48,387 bases of DNA, taken from NCBI RefSeq assembly GCF_014697585.1, contig NZ_JACJSB010000033.1, forward strand, positions 1-48,387, given 5' to 3'. Shown here one piece after another: positions 28,985-37,246 of this stretch. Origin of the DNA: Dolichospermum sp. FACHB-1091. Lineage in GTDB: Bacteria > Cyanobacteriota > Cyanobacteriia > Cyanobacteriales > Nostocaceae. The notes beneath the pieces were generated by a model. The model saw only the letters and a list, made by a program, of their open reading frames with translations. It was not told the DNA's origin and did not search any database. Made by a program: the position numbers and the translations under genes. The first letter of the stretch is position 1, and every line of letters starts with the position of its first letter.

Positions 28985-29545
28985 ATGGTTGCTAATTTTG
29001 ATACAAGTTATATGAGTCCTCTAGAGTATTTGGAGTGGGAGGAAAAGCAAGATATTAAATATGAATATATCAATGGTGAAGTTTTTGCTATGACCGGGGG
29101 AACTATTCCTCATAATGATATTGCTTTTAATTTAGCTTCTGGGTTAAAAAATCATTTAAAAGGTGGTAAGTGTCGTGTTAACATTGCTGATGCTAAAATA
29201 GGTATATCGGAAAATGGTCCGTTTACTTATCCTGATGTTGTTGTTAGTTGTCACCCTAAAGATAAAAAAGCGATTAAGTTTATTCAATTTCCTTGTTTAG
29301 TCGTTGAGGTGCTTTCTTCGAGTACGGAAGCTTATGATAGGGGGGGTAAGTTTCAGTTATATAGACAGATTCCAACTTTGCAGGAATATGTTTTAATTAG
29401 TGCTGATAAGGTAGGTTTGGATTGTTTTCGGTTAAATGATAGGGGTTTATGGGAGTTACATCCTTTTGTTGAGGGTGATGATGTACATTTGGTTAGTGTT
29501 GATTTTACTTTTCCTCTTTGTCTGGTTTATGAGGATGTTTTTTGA
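28985..29545 (+). CDS. Uma2-family protein in the Dnd island (second)
   Basis: A 186-aa Uma2 protein with an AGGAGG-type ribosome binding site just upstream (TCAGGAGGTAAATGTT). The N-terminus has MSPLEYLEWEEKQDIKYEYINGEVFAMTGG. The nuclease-fold residues are in FTYPDVVVSCH (PD) and FPCLVVEVLSSSTEAYDRGGKFQLYRQIPTLQEYVLI. It belongs to a different Uma2 subgroup from the 28314 protein (low similarity outside the motifs), so the pair is not a recent duplication. Confidence 0.9.
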   Translation: MVANFDTSYMSPLEYLEWEEKQDIKYEYINGEVFAMTGGTIPHNDIAFNLASGLKNHLKGGKCRVNIADAKIGISENGPFTYPDVVVSCHPKDKKAIKFIQFPCLVVEVLSSSTEAYDRGGKFQLYRQIPTLQEYVLISADKVGLDCFRLNDRGLWELHPFVEGDDVHLVSVDFTFPLCLVYEDVF

Positions 29546-29641
29546 TTTTTTTCTCTCGCAGAGTCGCAGAGGGGAGGGTGATTGTGTGGTATTAGTAAGT
29601 TAGCGTTGGTTTATGATGTTAGGGGTGTAGATTTTATAATT

Positions 29642-30115
29642 ATGGCTGCAAATAGAATTAAAATTGCTCAAGATAAGGCTGAGTTAGTTAAATCGTTACT
29701 AGCTTCTAAGGAAACACCAGGACTTTTCCAAACTTATGTGGAGGTGATGATATTTGCAGCAGCATTAGGAATAAAGTATAAAAAAAGTGTTCCTTTGCGA
29801 GATACTACAAAAAGAGACCCTTCTCCAATTCCACAAGAAAATTTTGCTTCGCTGGGTTATGACAAAATTATAAAATTATTAGGAATTGTTGAGACAAATG
29901 ATATCCAAATACTTGCTTCTAGAGAAGATGAATATGAGGATAAACGGACTCAAATATTTGAAGAATATGCTAATGGGGGATTAGAAATATTACAAACTGA
30001 ATTACGCGGAGTTGTTGATTATGAGATACAATTTCTATTGATTTTAAGAAAAGCAATAGATTATCAAGAAAATAATATAGAAGGAGAATTTAATTTAACT
30101 AGATTTTTAAAATAA
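29642..30115 (+). CDS. DNA phosphorothioation-associated protein 4 (putative)
   Basis: A 157-aa protein. I chose the ATG at 29642 (MAANRIKIAQDKAELVKSLL) because the upstream 20 codons from the GTG at 29582 look like leader sequence. The family-like features are FQTYVEVMIFAAALGIKY near 28-45, the GYDKIIKLLGI block and the strongly conserved FEEYANGGLEILQTELRG near 108-126. From memory this fits the Dnd-associated protein 4 family, found next to dnd genes in many bacteria; its biochemical role is unknown. The location, between Uma2 and the HNH endonuclease and 37 bp from the latter, fits that assignment. Confidence 0.72.
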   Translation: MAANRIKIAQDKAELVKSLLASKETPGLFQTYVEVMIFAAALGIKYKKSVPLRDTTKRDPSPIPQENFASLGYDKIIKLLGIVETNDIQILASREDEYEDKRTQIFEEYANGGLEILQTELRGVVDYEIQFLLILRKAIDYQENNIEGEFNLTRFLK

Positions 30116-30151
30116 TCCATTTTGTTCGCGTTTTTTAACAAGTAGTGAAAT

Positions 30152-31090
30152 ATGAATAATCTTCGTTTTTATTGTGAGAAGTTTTCTAATTTAAGAGTAA
30201 GTAATAGCCGAAAACGTGGTAATGCTCAATATAAACCAATATTACTTTTAACCGTAATTGATTTGATTATGAGAGGAGTTATTACCAATAATCAAATTTT
30301 TGTCTCAGATGAATTAATTCAAGCTTTTAATAAATATTGGAATGTTATTGGCTCACAATCTTATAAAGGGGGTTTACACTATCCATTTTTTCATCTGCAA
30401 AGTGAGAGATTTTGGCACGTAGAAATTAAAGCAGGTTTTAATAATTTACAACCAAAAACAACTAATCAATTAAAACAAGCTGTTGAATACGCATATTTAG
30501 ACAGTGAATTATTTAACTATTTACAAGATGAATCTTGTCGAAAAGAATTAATTGATTCACTTGTAGCCGCTTTTTTCTCGGATAATGAAGATGAAATTGA
30601 AGAATTTTTACAAATTAATCAAACTTTTCAAGATTATCCAGAAGTAGAAAAACTAGATGATATTGAAAATTTACCTAACAACCCTAAATGGAGTTTAAAA
30701 AAAACACTAATTAGAAATGCTTTTTTTAGAAAAGCTGTTGTTTCTGTATATGATTGTAAATGCGCTTTTTGTGGGTTGAAAGTTAATAAAACGGGTAATC
30801 AAAATATTGTTGACGGCGCACATATAAAGCCGTTTTCTACATTTTATGACAGTAGAATACATAATGGAATAGCGCTTTGTAAAAATCATCATTGGGCTTT
30901 TGATAGAGGTTGGTTTGCTGTTGATGAAAAATACAAAATTATCGTTAGCAAAGACTTAGAAGAAATATCTCCCCATGCTAGAACAATAACAGAATTTCAT
31001 GGGGAAATACTCATATTACCTAAAGTAGAGAAGTATTTTCCAGATATTGAAGCTTTACAATGGCATCGTTATAATATATTTCAGCCTTAA
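30152..31090 (+). CDS. HNH endonuclease with sulfur-binding-type N-terminal domain
   Basis: A 312-aa putative type IV-like restriction enzyme. Residues ~15-100 resemble the phosphorothioate-binding SBD: the helix GNAQYKPILLLTVIDLIMRG (23-42), then SYKGGLHYPFFHLQSERFWHV (70-90) with the YP pair typical of the sulfur pocket. The C-terminal HNH domain has CKCAFCGL (C202, C204, C207), VDGAHIKPFS (D221, H224) and NGIALCKNHHWAFD (N238, C243, H246, H247). The combination SBD plus HNH is that of ScoMcrA-type enzymes that cut DNA carrying phosphorothioates. Here it sits inside a Dnd modification locus, where cutting self DNA would be harmful, so its specificity or control must differ. It converges on dndB with a 10-bp gap. 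Confidence 0.85.
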   Translation: MNNLRFYCEKFSNLRVSNSRKRGNAQYKPILLLTVIDLIMRGVITNNQIFVSDELIQAFNKYWNVIGSQSYKGGLHYPFFHLQSERFWHVEIKAGFNNLQPKTTNQLKQAVEYAYLDSELFNYLQDESCRKELIDSLVAAFFSDNEDEIEEFLQINQTFQDYPEVEKLDDIENLPNNPKWSLKKTLIRNAFFRKAVVSVYDCKCAFCGLKVNKTGNQNIVDGAHIKPFSTFYDSRIHNGIALCKNHHWAFDRGWFAVDEKYKIIVSKDLEEISPHARTITEFHGEILILPKVEKYFPDIEALQWHRYNIFQP

Positions 31091-31100
31091 TTAGCTATTA

Positions 31101-32699
31101 TTATAAAATAACCGGAAGTCCTACATCTTGAGGTTTTACCAATTTTCCATCAAAACCTATAGTTTGTTCTTCTATGGTCCTAGCATTAGCTAAAGCCTTA
31201 CGTAAAGCAGTAATTTCCATTTTTTCGGTCATTCCCCCCAAAATATAAATCAATAACTTCACAGCTAAATCTTTTCCTACTACTTGTACCCGCTTTTTAT
31301 TCGGATCATATAAAACCCCATACCATAAAGATTGAGGATATTCCATACCACTAAAACCCCCTTGACGGTCAAATTTTTCTAACTTTTTAAAAATATCCGT
31401 CAAAGCAAAACCTTTTTTAAATACCAAATTTCCCAAAGCTTGCGCTAAAGCAATTTGAGAAACTGGACGAAATAGCATATTTCCCTCACCCCCGTCTTTT
31501 TCAAAATGGAAGCGACGTAAAACTGTTGTTTCTTCATGTTCCAATATTTTATAACTGGGAAGATTAGCTAAATGATCAAAAAGTAATCTAAAATCTGCAA
31601 TTCCTTCCTGAATTTCTTCATTTTCTGGACGCATGGGAATTAACCCTTTTTCTAAAGGTTTCCAGTGAGGGAACTTTTGCCCCAAATATCTTTCAGACAT
31701 ATCTTGTAGGGCTTGTAAAGTCGTTAAAACCGTAGAATTAGCGGCTACTGTAGCACTATTCCAATTAACACGGGAATTGCGATTTGGCTTTGGTTCTAAA
31801 AGTGGATGTGTAACGGCAATTTTTCGCGCTACAATAGCAAAACCATCATCTTCATTTAATTGTGCTAACTGACCTTTACTTAAAGGTGCAGCCATCAAAT
31901 TTACATGAACAAAAATTGATCTGATTCGTCGTTTTGCTTCTGTATGAGTTTCTCCAGCATTGACCGCACAAATAAATTCAATACCAATTTTTTCTTTAGA
32001 TAAACTTTGTAAATAAGCAGGTTCTACTTGATATTTATCTATCAAATCAGATAAAGTAATAAAAGTTTCATCAGCAGTTTTATCTTTTTTATAACGTTGG
32101 AGTTTACCAGATTTAATTAATTCCATTAAGCCCTGTACACCCATTAATCTATGTTGACCATCTAAAGCATAAATTGTCACATTTTCTTCAGAAATATTCA
32201 GTAAACCAACCTTACCATCTTTATCTAAGGGTATAAAATCAGTCGTCGCTTTTTTAGCCCGTCCTTGACTATCCCACTCCGCTGCTTTGGGGTTATCTAC
32301 CCAAGGTTGATTAATTACCACCAAAACAGCCGGAAATTTATGGTTTTTTCTTGCTGCTAAATACTGTACTAACGGGGCTTGACGCGACCAATCAACAGGT
32401 CGTTGTTGAATTTCATCAATGCTATCAGCATCAATTTCAATATTTTCCGTATCTGGGTTGTACTTTTTTTGCAGGAGAGGTAAACCTGACGCAAAATGTA
32501 CCCGTCCCGCGAACCATTCCAAGGTGACAGAACCTATATAAGCCTCAGTACCACCCATTTCGGTTTTTTGGACAAGAATTTGGTCTTTTTTCTCTAAAAA
32601 CCGGTTTAGCAGTAAAGCTAATACCTGTTTATCGTTATTTTCCCTTTCTAGATACTCATTAGCGAGTTGATTATTTAGTGTGTTTGTACTATCATTCAT
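31101..32699 (-). CDS. dndB: DNA phosphorothioation regulator DndB (DGQHR domain)
   Basis: A 532-aa DGQHR-domain protein; the name-giving motif DGQHRLMGVQG starts at residue 180. In characterised systems DndB represses the dnd operon and lowers modification density. It is divergent from dndC with 185 bp between them, the standard arrangement for autoregulated control. The protein is longer than many DndB (usually ~350-400 aa), and the extension is mostly C-terminal, so a DGQHR-family subtype with extra function is possible. Confidence 0.85.
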   Translation of the reverse strand: MNDSTNTLNNQLANEYLERENNDKQVLALLLNRFLEKKDQILVQKTEMGGTEAYIGSVTLEWFAGRVHFASGLPLLQKKYNPDTENIEIDADSIDEIQQRPVDWSRQAPLVQYLAARKNHKFPAVLVVINQPWVDNPKAAEWDSQGRAKKATTDFIPLDKDGKVGLLNISEENVTIYALDGQHRLMGVQGLMELIKSGKLQRYKKDKTADETFITLSDLIDKYQVEPAYLQSLSKEKIGIEFICAVNAGETHTEAKRRIRSIFVHVNLMAAPLSKGQLAQLNEDDGFAIVARKIAVTHPLLEPKPNRNSRVNWNSATVAANSTVLTTLQALQDMSERYLGQKFPHWKPLEKGLIPMRPENEEIQEGIADFRLLFDHLANLPSYKILEHEETTVLRRFHFEKDGGEGNMLFRPVSQIALAQALGNLVFKKGFALTDIFKKLEKFDRQGGFSGMEYPQSLWYGVLYDPNKKRVQVVGKDLAVKLLIYILGGMTEKMEITALRKALANARTIEEQTIGFDGKLVKPQDVGLPVIL

Positions 32700-32884
32700 G
32701 TTAATTTTTAAAAACTTATTGACTAATTGTTGCTTTATTATCCAAAAAAATGGATACTAATGATGTTATTTTTTAAAATATTATGTTGCACGCATAAATA
32801 TATGTATGTATCTATACTAAATAACTCCATTATGCTACGGGGAAGTATTGATTTTAGGTTCATGTATCTACAAGTAGGGGAAAA
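32700..32884. promoter_or_regulatory. Divergent dndB-dndC control region
   Basis: An AT-rich 185-bp region holding both promoters. The 9-mer ATGTATCTA occurs twice in direct orientation (32806-32814 and 32862-32870), 56 bp apart, a possible binding site for DndB or another regulator. TACAAGTAGGGG just before dndC may serve as its ribosome binding region. Confidence 0.45.
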
Positions 32885-34510
32885 ATGACTTATTCACAAC
32901 AGCCAGAAAATAAAAATCAGCAAAATCGTACTGTACCAGAGTTAGTGGAGTATATCCAAGCTTTGACTACAGAAATTCAAGAATTGTATTGTTTAGATGA
33001 AATACCTTGGGTGGTAGGCTATTCAGGGGGAAAAGACAGCACTGCTACTTTACAGCTTATTTGGAATGCAATTTCTGGACTCCCACCGGAAAAAAGAACT
33101 AAACCAATTCATGTAATTACGACAGATACAGGAGTAGAAAATCCCTATGTTTCTGCTTGGGTAAAAAACTCATTAAAACAAATGGAAGTTGCTGCTCAAG
33201 AGCAAAAAATGCCAATACAACCTCATTTACTGCAACCAGAAACTAAACAAACATATTGGGCAGGTTTAATTGGTAAAGGCTACCCAGCACCGCGTAATAA
33301 ATTTCGCTGGTGTACTGGACGATTAAAAATTGAACCTTCTAATCTTTTTATTCGTGATGTTGTGAGGGCTAGTGGTGAAACAATTGTTATTTTAGGAACT
33401 CGCAAAACTGAAAGCATAACTCGCGGTTTGATAATGATAAAACGTGAAGCAAGTCGAGTTAGAGAACGCCTTTGTCCTCATCCTAACCTAATAAATTCTC
33501 TACTTTATACACCAATTGAAGATTGGCGAACTGATGAAGTTTGGCTATATTTAATGCAGTTTTCAAACCCTTGGGGATATAGCAATAAAGATTTATTTTC
33601 TATGTATAGAGGTGCAACAGCAGATAATGAATGTCCTTTAGTTGTTGATACTTCTACTCCTAGTTGTGGTAGTTCTCGCTTTGGTTGCTGGGTTTGCACA
33701 TTAGTTAATAGTGATAAATCTATGCAAGCAATGATTCAAAATGATGAAGAGAAAGAATGGTTGCAACCATTAGTTGATTTTCGTGCTGAATTAGATGTTG
33801 ACCGTGACCGCGAAAAAAGAGACTTTCGCCGTATCTGGGGAGAAGTTCAACTATTTGAACGTAATGTAGACGGTGGAACATCTATTGAACCTATACCTGG
33901 ACCATATACAAAATATTGGCGAGAATATTGGTTAAGAAAATTATTAACAGCGCAAAAAGAAATGCGTCAAAACGCGCCGGAAAATATGCGGGATATTACC
34001 CTGATTTCTCAAGCAGAATTAAGTGAAATTCGCCGAATCTGGTTAGAAGAAAAACACGAATTTGATGATAGTGTTCCCCGAATATATGAAGAAGTGACAG
34101 GAGAAGTATTTAAAGATCCCCGTCCTGGCGCAGATCAAAGTATACTTGGTAGTGATGAATGGGGAGTATTAGAAGAAATTTGTGAAGGTGACGGAATGCA
34201 CTTAGAATTAATGGCCAGACTATTAGATACAGAAAGACAATTTAAGAAAAAAACTCGCCGTGTGGGTATTTACGAAAGCCTAGAAAAATGCTTTGATACA
34301 AGTTCCCGTTCTCCAGAAGTAGCCATTAGAAATGCCCATTTAAAAAGAGATTTACGACAAGCAGCATTAGAAGGTGATGTTGCTACAGTGCGGGAAAAAG
34401 TCAAACAATTAACATTAGGAGATACTCCCGATAAAGAAGAGAGTAAACCACAAACTTGGGCTAATTTCAAATATGCACAAAAGAACTCAGATAATAGCCC
34501 AGACCAATAG
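32885..34510 (+). CDS. dndC: DNA phosphorothioation protein DndC (PP-loop ATPase)
   Basis: A 541-aa PAPS-reductase-like protein with the ATP-pyrophosphatase P-loop SGGKDST at 47-53. Cysteines that could hold the Fe-S cluster are C143 (RWCTGRLK), C261, C268 and C271 (SCGSSRFGCWVCTLV). It would activate the backbone and help deliver sulfur from a cysteine desulfurase (DndA or a housekeeping IscS/SufS); no desulfurase gene is in the window. Length and motif order are normal for DndC. dndD starts 228 bp later, with repeats in between, rather than overlapping as in many dnd operons. Confidence 0.95.
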   Translation: MTYSQQPENKNQQNRTVPELVEYIQALTTEIQELYCLDEIPWVVGYSGGKDSTATLQLIWNAISGLPPEKRTKPIHVITTDTGVENPYVSAWVKNSLKQMEVAAQEQKMPIQPHLLQPETKQTYWAGLIGKGYPAPRNKFRWCTGRLKIEPSNLFIRDVVRASGETIVILGTRKTESITRGLIMIKREASRVRERLCPHPNLINSLLYTPIEDWRTDEVWLYLMQFSNPWGYSNKDLFSMYRGATADNECPLVVDTSTPSCGSSRFGCWVCTLVNSDKSMQAMIQNDEEKEWLQPLVDFRAELDVDRDREKRDFRRIWGEVQLFERNVDGGTSIEPIPGPYTKYWREYWLRKLLTAQKEMRQNAPENMRDITLISQAELSEIRRIWLEEKHEFDDSVPRIYEEVTGEVFKDPRPGADQSILGSDEWGVLEEICEGDGMHLELMARLLDTERQFKKKTRRVGIYESLEKCFDTSSRSPEVAIRNAHLKRDLRQAALEGDVATVREKVKQLTLGDTPDKEESKPQTWANFKYAQKNSDNSPDQ

Positions 34511-34581
34511 AATACTTCCTTCCCAGGGTAAGAATAACTTCTTCTTTCTTGTTCCTTTTTTCTTCGCGTTCTTCGCTCCTA

Positions 34582-34605
34582 TCCCTTCGGGACGCTCTGC
34601 GAACG
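34582..34605. repeat. Dispersed CCCTTCGGGACGCTCTGCGAACG repeat
   Basis: The sequence CCCTTCGGGACGCTCTGCG is a widespread Nostocales intergenic repeat with an internal CCCTTCGGG hairpin. It lies in the dndC-dndD gap. Confidence 0.75.
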
Positions 34606-34689
34606 TGGTTCATTTAATCCATATTATTCGGTGGGAAGAAAGTAATATATTTAACCTTCCCATAGTCATCCGATAGATAACAATATCAA

Positions 34690-34731
34690 TCTCAAATCCC
34701 AAATCTCAAATCCCAAATCTAAAATCCAAAA
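34690..34731. repeat. Heptad tandem repeat (CAAATCC/CAAATCT)
   Basis: Five to six imperfect 7-bp units CAAATC(C/T) end just before the dndD start. This is an STRR-type repeat. Confidence 0.8.
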
Positions 34732-34738
34732 TTGTATC

Positions 34739-36727
34739 ATGATCTTCCTAGAATTAGTTCTGCAAAACTTCGGTCCTTATGCTGGTAAACAAATCATCAA
34801 CCTTAACCCCCAAATTGATGAAGATAACGCCCGCCCCATTATCCTTTTAGGGGGAATGAATGGTGGCGGAAAAACCACCTTAATAGATGCCATTCGTCTC
34901 GCATTATATGGACAACGCGCCCAATGTTCAACTAGAGGAAATCTGAGTTATAGTGATTTTTTAACCCAATGTGTCAACAGTAAAGCTAACCCCACAGAAA
35001 AAACTAGAATTGAATTGGTTTTTGAACATATTGAAGAAGATAAACCCATACAATATCGAGTTGTACGGACTTGGGAAAAAAATCCGAAAGACGGTAAAGA
35101 CCATTTAGGTATTTTAGGAGATGATGAAACTTGGCCAATTGATTCTTTAGTTAATATTTGGGATGAATATATAGAAAATATCCTACCTTTAGGTATTTCT
35201 AATTTATTTCTCTTTGACGGTGAACAAGTTAAAGAACTTGCAGAACAGGAAATACCACCACCCATAGTTGTTGACGCAATTAATGGACTTTTGGGTTTAG
35301 AATTAGCAGATAAATTAGCAATTGATTTAGAGATTTTAGTCAATCGCAAAAAACGAGAATTTGCAGATAATAAAGATTTAGGTAAATTAGAAGAAATTGA
35401 GACTAAACTTCATGAAAAACAGCAAGAATATGAAAATAATCGGCAAAGACTAGCAACTGTTAATATAAAAGTTGCAGAATTAGAAAAAATTCAGGAAGAA
35501 GCTTTAGATAAATTTGTGAATGAAGGTGGTAAAATTGCTGCTGAACGTAGTCAATTAGAAAAACAAAGAGAAGAGAAAATCAAACTTGCGAATAATGTCC
35601 GTGAGTCCTTATGTGAACTAGCTGATGATGTTTTACCTTTAGCGTTAATTAGTCCTTTATTATCTCAAATTCAAAGACAGGGAGAAAAAGAAATGAAAAC
35701 TCAACAAATTCAATTAGCTAAAGATGTCTTAATTGCGAGAGATGAAAGATTAATGAATTGGCTAAAACAATTAAATCTAGAAAATACTAAAATTAGTAAT
35801 ATTCAATCCTTTTTAGCTGAGGATATCAATAATTTATATAGCAATAAATTATCAACAGAAAATACCTGGTTAAATGCAGATGAAGAAAGTTTAAGTTTAG
35901 TTGACAATATAACCTATCGGTTGCAAATTGGTCAAAATACAGCCCAAAAACAATTAGATGAATTAACTAATTATGAAGAAGAAATACTCACCCTAGAAAG
36001 ACAAGTACAAACAGCGGCCGCACCGGAGGAATATATGAAATTACAAAAAGCAGTTAAGGAGGCACAAACTGGATTTAATCAAATTAAATATCAAGCAGAA
36101 ATGATGAATCAAAAACTGATAGAATTAGAAGCAGAAACCAAAAAATTGAGACAAGAATTAAATGAATATACAGTAGAAAATCTTAAATATCAAAATAGTG
36201 AACATATTATTGATTCGGCGACAAAAGTTCAACAAACATTAAAGATATTTCGAGAAAGATTAACCCTGAGAAAATTGAATAAATTAGAAGAAGAAGTAAA
36301 AAACTGTTTTCTATATTTATTACATAAATCAGACCTAGTACATCGCATAGCCATAGACAGTAAAACCTTCGGTTTATCATTATATGATTACAATGGAAAA
36401 CCGGTTCCCAAACATCGGCTTTCAGCAGGAGAAAAACAACTATTAGCGATCGCATTTTTGTGGGGATTAGCTAAAGTATCAGGAAGACGTTTACCCATAG
36501 CCATAGACACCCCCTTAGGAAGACTAGACTCCTCCCACCGTAACAACCTAGTAGAAAGATACTTTCCCTCAGCCAGTCACCAAGTAATTCTCCTTTCCAC
36601 CGACACCGAAATCGCTAAAAAAGAATATCAAAACCTGAAAGAAACCGAAGCCATAGCCCGTGAATACCTACTCCAATATAACTCCAACAAACGAGAAACC
36701 ACAATCAAACCCGGTTATTTTTGGTAA
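34739..36727 (+). CDS. dndD: DNA phosphorothioation ATPase DndD
   Basis: A 662-aa SMC-like ATPase. Walker A is GGMNGGGKTT (38-47), the family-typical ISNLFLFDGEQVKEL lies near 154-168, long coiled coils span ~200-280 and ~400-500, the ABC signature is LSAGEKQLLAIAFLWGLAK, and the Walker B/D-loop is LPIAIDTPLGRLDSSHR. It lacks the CxCG hook of the 26199 paralogue. It is thought to power the opening or nicking of DNA during sulfur insertion together with DndC and DndE. Length is typical. Confidence 0.95.
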   Translation: MIFLELVLQNFGPYAGKQIINLNPQIDEDNARPIILLGGMNGGGKTTLIDAIRLALYGQRAQCSTRGNLSYSDFLTQCVNSKANPTEKTRIELVFEHIEEDKPIQYRVVRTWEKNPKDGKDHLGILGDDETWPIDSLVNIWDEYIENILPLGISNLFLFDGEQVKELAEQEIPPPIVVDAINGLLGLELADKLAIDLEILVNRKKREFADNKDLGKLEEIETKLHEKQQEYENNRQRLATVNIKVAELEKIQEEALDKFVNEGGKIAAERSQLEKQREEKIKLANNVRESLCELADDVLPLALISPLLSQIQRQGEKEMKTQQIQLAKDVLIARDERLMNWLKQLNLENTKISNIQSFLAEDINNLYSNKLSTENTWLNADEESLSLVDNITYRLQIGQNTAQKQLDELTNYEEEILTLERQVQTAAAPEEYMKLQKAVKEAQTGFNQIKYQAEMMNQKLIELEAETKKLRQELNEYTVENLKYQNSEHIIDSATKVQQTLKIFRERLTLRKLNKLEEEVKNCFLYLLHKSDLVHRIAIDSKTFGLSLYDYNGKPVPKHRLSAGEKQLLAIAFLWGLAKVSGRRLPIAIDTPLGRLDSSHRNNLVERYFPSASHQVILLSTDTEIAKKEYQNLKETEAIAREYLLQYNSNKRETTIKPGYFW

Positions 36728-36750
36728 ACTCCAACTCCTCTTAATTTCTT

Positions 36751-36788
36751 CCTTTGCGTCTTTGCTCCTTAGCGCCTTTGCGCGAAAC
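36751..36788. repeat. Dispersed CTTTGCG repeat, copy 4
   Basis: Same family as 9672-9709 and in the same orientation. It lies between dndD and dndE and opens a false 20-codon extension of dndE. Confidence 0.85.
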
Positions 36789-36813
36789 TCAATTCATATT
36801 TTTTACCAAAATC

Positions 36814-37209
36814 ATGGAATCACCAATAGAAAGAATCAAACTTTCCCAAACAGCCAAAGAACAACTACTCAAACTCAAACGCAGCACCAAAATCGAACAA
36901 TGGAACATATTATGTCGGTGGGCTTTTTGTCGTTCCCTTGCAGAACCCGCAGCGCCGTCACCCGTACCTATTCCCCAAGATAGCAACGTGGAGATGACAT
37001 GGCGGGTTTTTGGGGGAGAAATAGCGGATATTCTGCTGTTAGCACTCAAACAACGGTGTTACAACGACGGTTTAGATACAGATAGAGAGACCCTAATTAC
37101 CCAATTTCGCTTACACTTACATAGAGGTATTGGCTACCTAGCAGGAGATCAGAATATTAAGAAAATTGAAGATCTAATTGAACTGTCCACAAAGAAAGTA
37201 AAATCATGA
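36814..37209 (+). CDS. dndE: DNA phosphorothioation protein DndE
   Basis: A 131-aa DndE, the small tetrameric protein that prefers nicked double-stranded DNA. It starts at the ATG at 36814 (MESPIERIKLSQTAKEQLL). The family pattern is visible in LSQTAKEQLLKLKRSTKIEQWNILCRWAF (a lysine-rich DNA-binding helix), MTWRVFGGEIADILLLAL and FRLHLHRGIGYLAGD. It ends the modification operon; a perfect palindrome overlaps its stop codon. No dndFGH follows; the next gene is an MFS carrier. Confidence 0.94.
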   Translation: MESPIERIKLSQTAKEQLLKLKRSTKIEQWNILCRWAFCRSLAEPAAPSPVPIPQDSNVEMTWRVFGGEIADILLLALKQRCYNDGLDTDRETLITQFRLHLHRGIGYLAGDQNIKKIEDLIELSTKKVKS

Positions 37210-37222
37210 TTTTACTTTCTTT
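37191..37222. terminator. Perfect 32-bp palindrome at the end of dndE
   Basis: The segment reads identically on both strands (centre ATCATGAT; arms AAAGAAAGTAAA and TTTACTTTCTTT). It overlaps the last codons and stop of dndE. As RNA it gives a 14-bp stem with a small loop, ending in TTTCTTT, so it most likely acts as the operon terminator. Confidence 0.75.
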
Positions 37223-37246
37223 AGCCGGCATAGCAAGATCATCTCT

